This document shows positions 6,072 to 8,475 of a stretch of 8,475 bases of DNA, piece after piece. This DNA is from an uncultured Eubacteriales bacterium (GTDB lineage: Bacteria > Bacillota > Clostridia > Christensenellales > Aristaeellaceae): positions 1-8,475 of the forward strand of contig USFL01000049.1 in the NCBI GenBank assembly GCA_900553905.1, read 5' to 3'. Both the position numbers and the translations under genes were made by a program. Position 1 is the stretch's first letter. Every line of letters begins with the position of its first letter. The notes beneath the pieces were generated by a model. That model had not been told where the DNA came from, did not search any database, and saw only the letters and a program-made list of their open reading frames with translations.

Positions 6072-6704
6072 ATGGAAATTCGATCCGTGTTTGACCCTGC
6101 CTTCAAGCCCTATGGCCGCGTGGTGGAGGGCTACCCCGTGGACGGGCTGCTGGCGGCCCTGAAAACGACCCCCCTGCCCGACGCCGTGGCCTACACCCCG
6201 CGCGAGGAAGCGCTGCACGCCGCCGCGGACGCGCAGGCCATCGGCGAGGCGCTCTTTGGCGGCATGCCGTTCCAGCTGGGCTGGTGCAACGGCCATAACA
6301 CGCGCCTCAACTGCCTGGAATACCACCGCGACAGCGAGTTCAACCTGGGGACCGAGGCGTTTATCCTGCTCCTGGCCCGTCAGGACGAGATGGAAAACGG
6401 CGTGCTGGACACCGCAAAGGTGCGCGCCTTCCGCGTGCCGGCGGGCGTGCTGATCGAGGTCTACGCCACCACGCTGCACTACGCCCCCTGCCACGCCGAC
6501 CCCGCGAAGGGCTTCCGCGTGATGGTGGCGCTGCCCGCGGGCACCAACACCGACTTCCGCCTCCCCGGCGCGCCCAACCCGCTGGACCGCCAGCTCTGGG
6601 CCCGCAACAAGTGGCTGATCGCGCATCCGGACAGCGCACCGGCCGCAAAGGGCGCGGTGATCGGCCTGACGGGCGAAAACATCGACATCGCGGGCGACCT
6701 CTGA
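6072..6704 (+). CDS. DUF4867 family protein (cupin-like, unknown function)
   Basis: The product is 210 residues, the normal length for DUF4867, recognised by SVFDPAFKPYGRVVEGY at 5-21, FGGMPFQLGWCNGHN at 62-76, the EYHRDSE stretch at 83-89, YATTLHYAPCH at 131-141 and ARNKWLIAHP at 177-186. There is no signal peptide or membrane segment. The pattern E83-x-H85-...-E89 on one strand and H136 on a later strand resembles cupin metal ligands, so a metal-dependent sugar-handling enzyme (mutarotase, isomerase or lyase) is possible; this is inference only. The gene lies between the kinase (25 bases upstream) and the isomerase (34 bases downstream), and no terminator separates them. AAAGGAG ends 11 bases before the ATG, a rather long spacing. 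The position in a catabolic operon argues for a role with the same sugar. Confidence 0.88.
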   Translation: MEIRSVFDPAFKPYGRVVEGYPVDGLLAALKTTPLPDAVAYTPREEALHAAADAQAIGEALFGGMPFQLGWCNGHNTRLNCLEYHRDSEFNLGTEAFILLLARQDEMENGVLDTAKVRAFRVPAGVLIEVYATTLHYAPCHADPAKGFRVMVALPAGTNTDFRLPGAPNPLDRQLWARNKWLIAHPDSAPAAKGAVIGLTGENIDIAGDL

Positions 6705-6721
6705 TCGCCCTTCAAAACTGC

Positions 6722-6728
6722 AAAGGAG
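6722..6728 (+). promoter_or_regulatory. Ribosome binding site fixing the isomerase start
   Basis: AAAGGAG lies 10 bases before the ATG at 6739 but only 1 base before the in-frame GTG at 6730. The ATG is therefore the workable start. Confidence 0.8.
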
Positions 6729-6738
6729 AGTGGATACC

Positions 6739-8217
6739 ATGCTTCAGAACATCCCCGTGGTCAAGCCCGGTATCATCGCCGTCAGCCGCGACTGCTTCCC
6801 CATCGCGCTGAGCCAGGCTCGCCGCGCCGCCATCGTCAAGGCCTACGGCGAGGGCCTCTACGAATGCCCCGTCACCGTGGAAAACGAAAAGGACGCCCTC
6901 AAGGCCGTCGAGGACGTTCGAGCCGCCGGCTGCAACGCGCTGGTGGTGTTCCTGGGCAACTTCGGCCCCGAAACCCCCGAAACCCTGATCGCCCAGCGCT
7001 TCGAGGGCCCGTGCATGTACGTGGCCGCCGCCGAGGGCGACGGCGACATGATCAACGGCCGCGGCGACGCCTACTGCGGCCTGCTCAACTGCTCCTACAA
7101 CCTGGGCATGCGCCACCTTCGCGCCTACATCCCCGAAGCCCCCGTGGGCACGGCCGGGGAGACCGCCCAGCGCATCCGCGACTTCCTGCCCATCGCCCGC
7201 GCCATCATCGGCGTGAAGAACCTCAAGATCATCACCTTCGGACCCCGGCCCCAGGACTTCTTCGCCTGCAACGCCCCCATCAAGGGCCTCTACGAGCTGG
7301 GCGTGGAGATCGAGGAGAACAGCGAGCTGGACCTGCTGGCGGCCTTCAGGGAGCACGAGAACGACCCCCGCATCGACGAGGTGTGCCGCGACATGGCCGC
7401 GCAGATGGGCGAGGGCGCGTACTACGAGGACCTCAACCGCCGCATGGCGCAGTTCGAGCTGACGCTTCTGGACTGGGCTGAAAGCCACAAGGGCGCGCGG
7501 CGGTACGTGGCCTTCGCCAACAAGTGCTGGCCCGCCTTCCCCAGCCAGTTCGGCTTTGAGCCCTGCTACGTCAACTCCCGCCTGGCCGGGCGCGGCATCC
7601 CCGTGGCCTGCGAGGTGGACATCTACGGCGCGCTGAGCGAGTACATCGGCCTGTGCGTAACGGACGACGCCGTGACCTTGCTCGACATCAACAACACCGT
7701 GCCCGCCTACATCTACGACGAGGACATCAAGGGCAAGTACGACTACAAGCTCAGCGACACCTTCATGGGCTTCCACTGCGGCAATACCCCCGAATGCAAG
7801 CTCTGCGCAAGCCGCGCCGTCAAGTACCAGCTCATCCAGCACCGCCTGCTGGAGCCGGAAGGCAGCGAGCCGGACTTCACCCGCGGCACCCTCGAAGGCG
7901 ACATCGCCGCCAGCGACATCACCTTCTACCGCCTCCAGTGCGACAGCGAGGGCGTCCTGCGCGCCTACGTGGCCCAGGGCGAGGTGCTCGACGTGGCCAC
8001 CCGCAGCTTCGGCGGCATCGGCGTGTTCGCCATCCCCGAAATGGGCCGCTTCTACCGCCACGTGCTGGTGGGCAAGCGCTACCCGCATCACGGCGCGGTC
8101 GCCTTCCACCATGTGGGCGCGGCGCTGTTCGAGGTGTTCAAGTTCCTGGGCGTTGCGGACATCGCCTACAACCGGCCCGCGTCGCTGCCGTATCCGACGG
8201 AGAATCCGTTTGCCTGA
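6739..8217 (+). CDS. L-fucose/L-arabinose isomerase family protein
   Basis: The product is 492 residues, in the range of AraA (about 500) and shorter than FucI (about 590). The N-terminal part (about 10-170) has the Rossmann-like FucI/AraA fold, with ALVVFLGNFGPETPE at 67-81. The central and C-terminal part carries the metal centre typical of the family. E292 (CEVDIYGAL) and D316 (LLDINN) correspond to the Mn-binding Glu and Asp of FucI, and the histidine-rich YPHHGAVAFHHVG at 448-460 supplies the His. The conserved FHCGN motif occurs at 345-349, followed by C353 and C356. Expected reaction: aldose to ketose isomerisation in the cytoplasm (for example L-fucose, D-arabinose, L-arabinose or a relative). 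The product would feed the upstream kinase. It is the last gene of the operon, ending 21 bases before a strong terminator. I leave the symbol open because substrate cannot be read from the sequence. Confidence 0.9.
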   Translation: MLQNIPVVKPGIIAVSRDCFPIALSQARRAAIVKAYGEGLYECPVTVENEKDALKAVEDVRAAGCNALVVFLGNFGPETPETLIAQRFEGPCMYVAAAEGDGDMINGRGDAYCGLLNCSYNLGMRHLRAYIPEAPVGTAGETAQRIRDFLPIARAIIGVKNLKIITFGPRPQDFFACNAPIKGLYELGVEIEENSELDLLAAFREHENDPRIDEVCRDMAAQMGEGAYYEDLNRRMAQFELTLLDWAESHKGARRYVAFANKCWPAFPSQFGFEPCYVNSRLAGRGIPVACEVDIYGALSEYIGLCVTDDAVTLLDINNTVPAYIYDEDIKGKYDYKLSDTFMGFHCGNTPECKLCASRAVKYQLIQHRLLEPEGSEPDFTRGTLEGDIAASDITFYRLQCDSEGVLRAYVAQGEVLDVATRSFGGIGVFAIPEMGRFYRHVLVGKRYPHHGAVAFHHVGAALFEVFKFLGVADIAYNRPASLPYPTENPFA

Positions 8218-8238
8218 TTGATCCGGCGGGCCTTGTGG

Positions 8239-8277
8239 CCGCCCGTTCCCGCTTGTGCGGGGGCGGGCGGTTTTTTT
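8239..8277 (+). terminator. Strong intrinsic terminator of the sugar operon
   Basis: A 14-bp stem (left arm 8239-8252, right arm 8257-8270, with two G-U pairs in the middle) and a TTGT loop is followed by seven T (8271-8277). It begins 21 bases after the isomerase stop codon. Confidence 0.93.
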
Positions 8278-8322
8278 GATGGAGGCGGAGGGACGTTCGT
8301 GGGACTTTTGGGAAGGTGGGGC

Positions 8323-8431
8323 GTGCCGCGTTTCTTGCGCCCTTTGGGCGCTCGCAACGCTTTCTTTTTGTGCTGCGGCACAGGTTTTTGGGGCTCTGCC
8401 CCAAACCCCGGCAGGGGCCTGAGGCCCCTGC
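8323..8431. repeat. Palindrome cluster, candidate extragenic repeat element
   Basis: Nested and tandem inverted repeats fill this gene-free stretch. GTGCCGC (8323-8329) pairs with GCGGCAC (8375-8381). Inside it GCGCCC (8337-8342) and GGGCGC (8346-8351) form a 6-bp hairpin with a TTT loop, and GCGTT/AACGC (8328-8332, 8356-8360) flank it. Then TTTGGGGC (8387-8394) and GCCCCAAA (8398-8405) form an 8-bp hairpin. Finally 8411-8420 and 8422-8431 are perfect 10-base arms around one G. The last two modules look like the GGGGTTTGGGGC / GCAGGGG-type palindromes I associate with intergenic repeats of GC-rich gut Clostridia; that link is from memory. I see no convincing gene between 8278 and 8475. Confidence 0.55.
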
Positions 8432-8475
8432 ACCCCACTCTTTCCCCCGCGCCCCGCATGCCCGCCCGTCCATCC

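Noticed and set aside
4478..6106. 542-codon minus-strand open frame opposite the kinase
   Set aside because: It is a shadow of the FGGY kinase with a Gly/Ala/His/Arg-rich product and no motifs.
6712..8433. Long open frame on the minus strand opposite the isomerase gene
   Set aside because: The composition is of the same low-complexity kind, there is no recognisable domain, and the plus-strand frame is a clear isomerase.
1..8475. CRISPR arrays, tRNA or rRNA genes, transposases, defence or phage genes
   Set aside because: No regularly spaced repeats, tRNA-like cloverleaf or rRNA sequence was noticed, and every long frame with real motifs is accounted for by metabolic, regulatory or membrane proteins.

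Overview
The window is GC-rich bacterial DNA that reads like a chromosome of a GC-rich member of the Clostridia (Bacillota), probably from the gut. Four things suggest this: AAAGGAGG-type ribosome binding sites, a DUF4867 protein next to a FucI/AraA-type isomerase, an exported FAD/FMN reductase of the kind anaerobic gut Firmicutes use for respiration, and a degenerate DUF1294 protein. The taxonomy is inference; there is no rRNA or other marker gene here.

Left part (1-1082, minus strand): the beginning of a small DUF1294-like membrane protein, cut by the window edge, lies 65 bases behind a MerR-family activator. The MerR gene diverges from a plus-strand promoter at 1128-1158. That promoter has the 19-base spacer and internal dyad typical of MerR-activated promoters, and it drives a secreted flavoprotein at 1321-3234. 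This protein has a Sec signal peptide, a fumarate-reductase-like FAD domain and a C-terminal FMN-binding domain. It keeps the catalytic-type arginine but lacks the histidine and arginine that hold the dicarboxylate in true fumarate reductases, so its electron acceptor is unknown. A strong terminator at 3258-3289 ends this unit.

Right part (3300-8277, plus strand): a promoter with an extended -10 leads into a LacI/GalR-family regulator (3370-4419). A second consensus-like promoter overlaps the regulator's stop codon and leads into a three-gene sugar operon: an FGGY kinase of the xylulokinase type, a DUF4867 cupin-like protein and an isomerase of the L-fucose/L-arabinose isomerase family. A 14-base near-palindrome with a central CG (4461-4474), just after the predicted transcription start, is a good candidate operator for the LacI regulator. 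The operon ends in a 14-bp hairpin plus T7 terminator. The likely chemistry is aldose to ketose (isomerase), then ketose to ketose phosphate (kinase), with the DUF4867 protein in an unknown supporting step. The sugar is not fixed by the sequence, and no transporter, aldolase or epimerase lies in the window.

The last 200 bases hold no convincing gene. They contain a cluster of palindromes resembling an extragenic repeat element.
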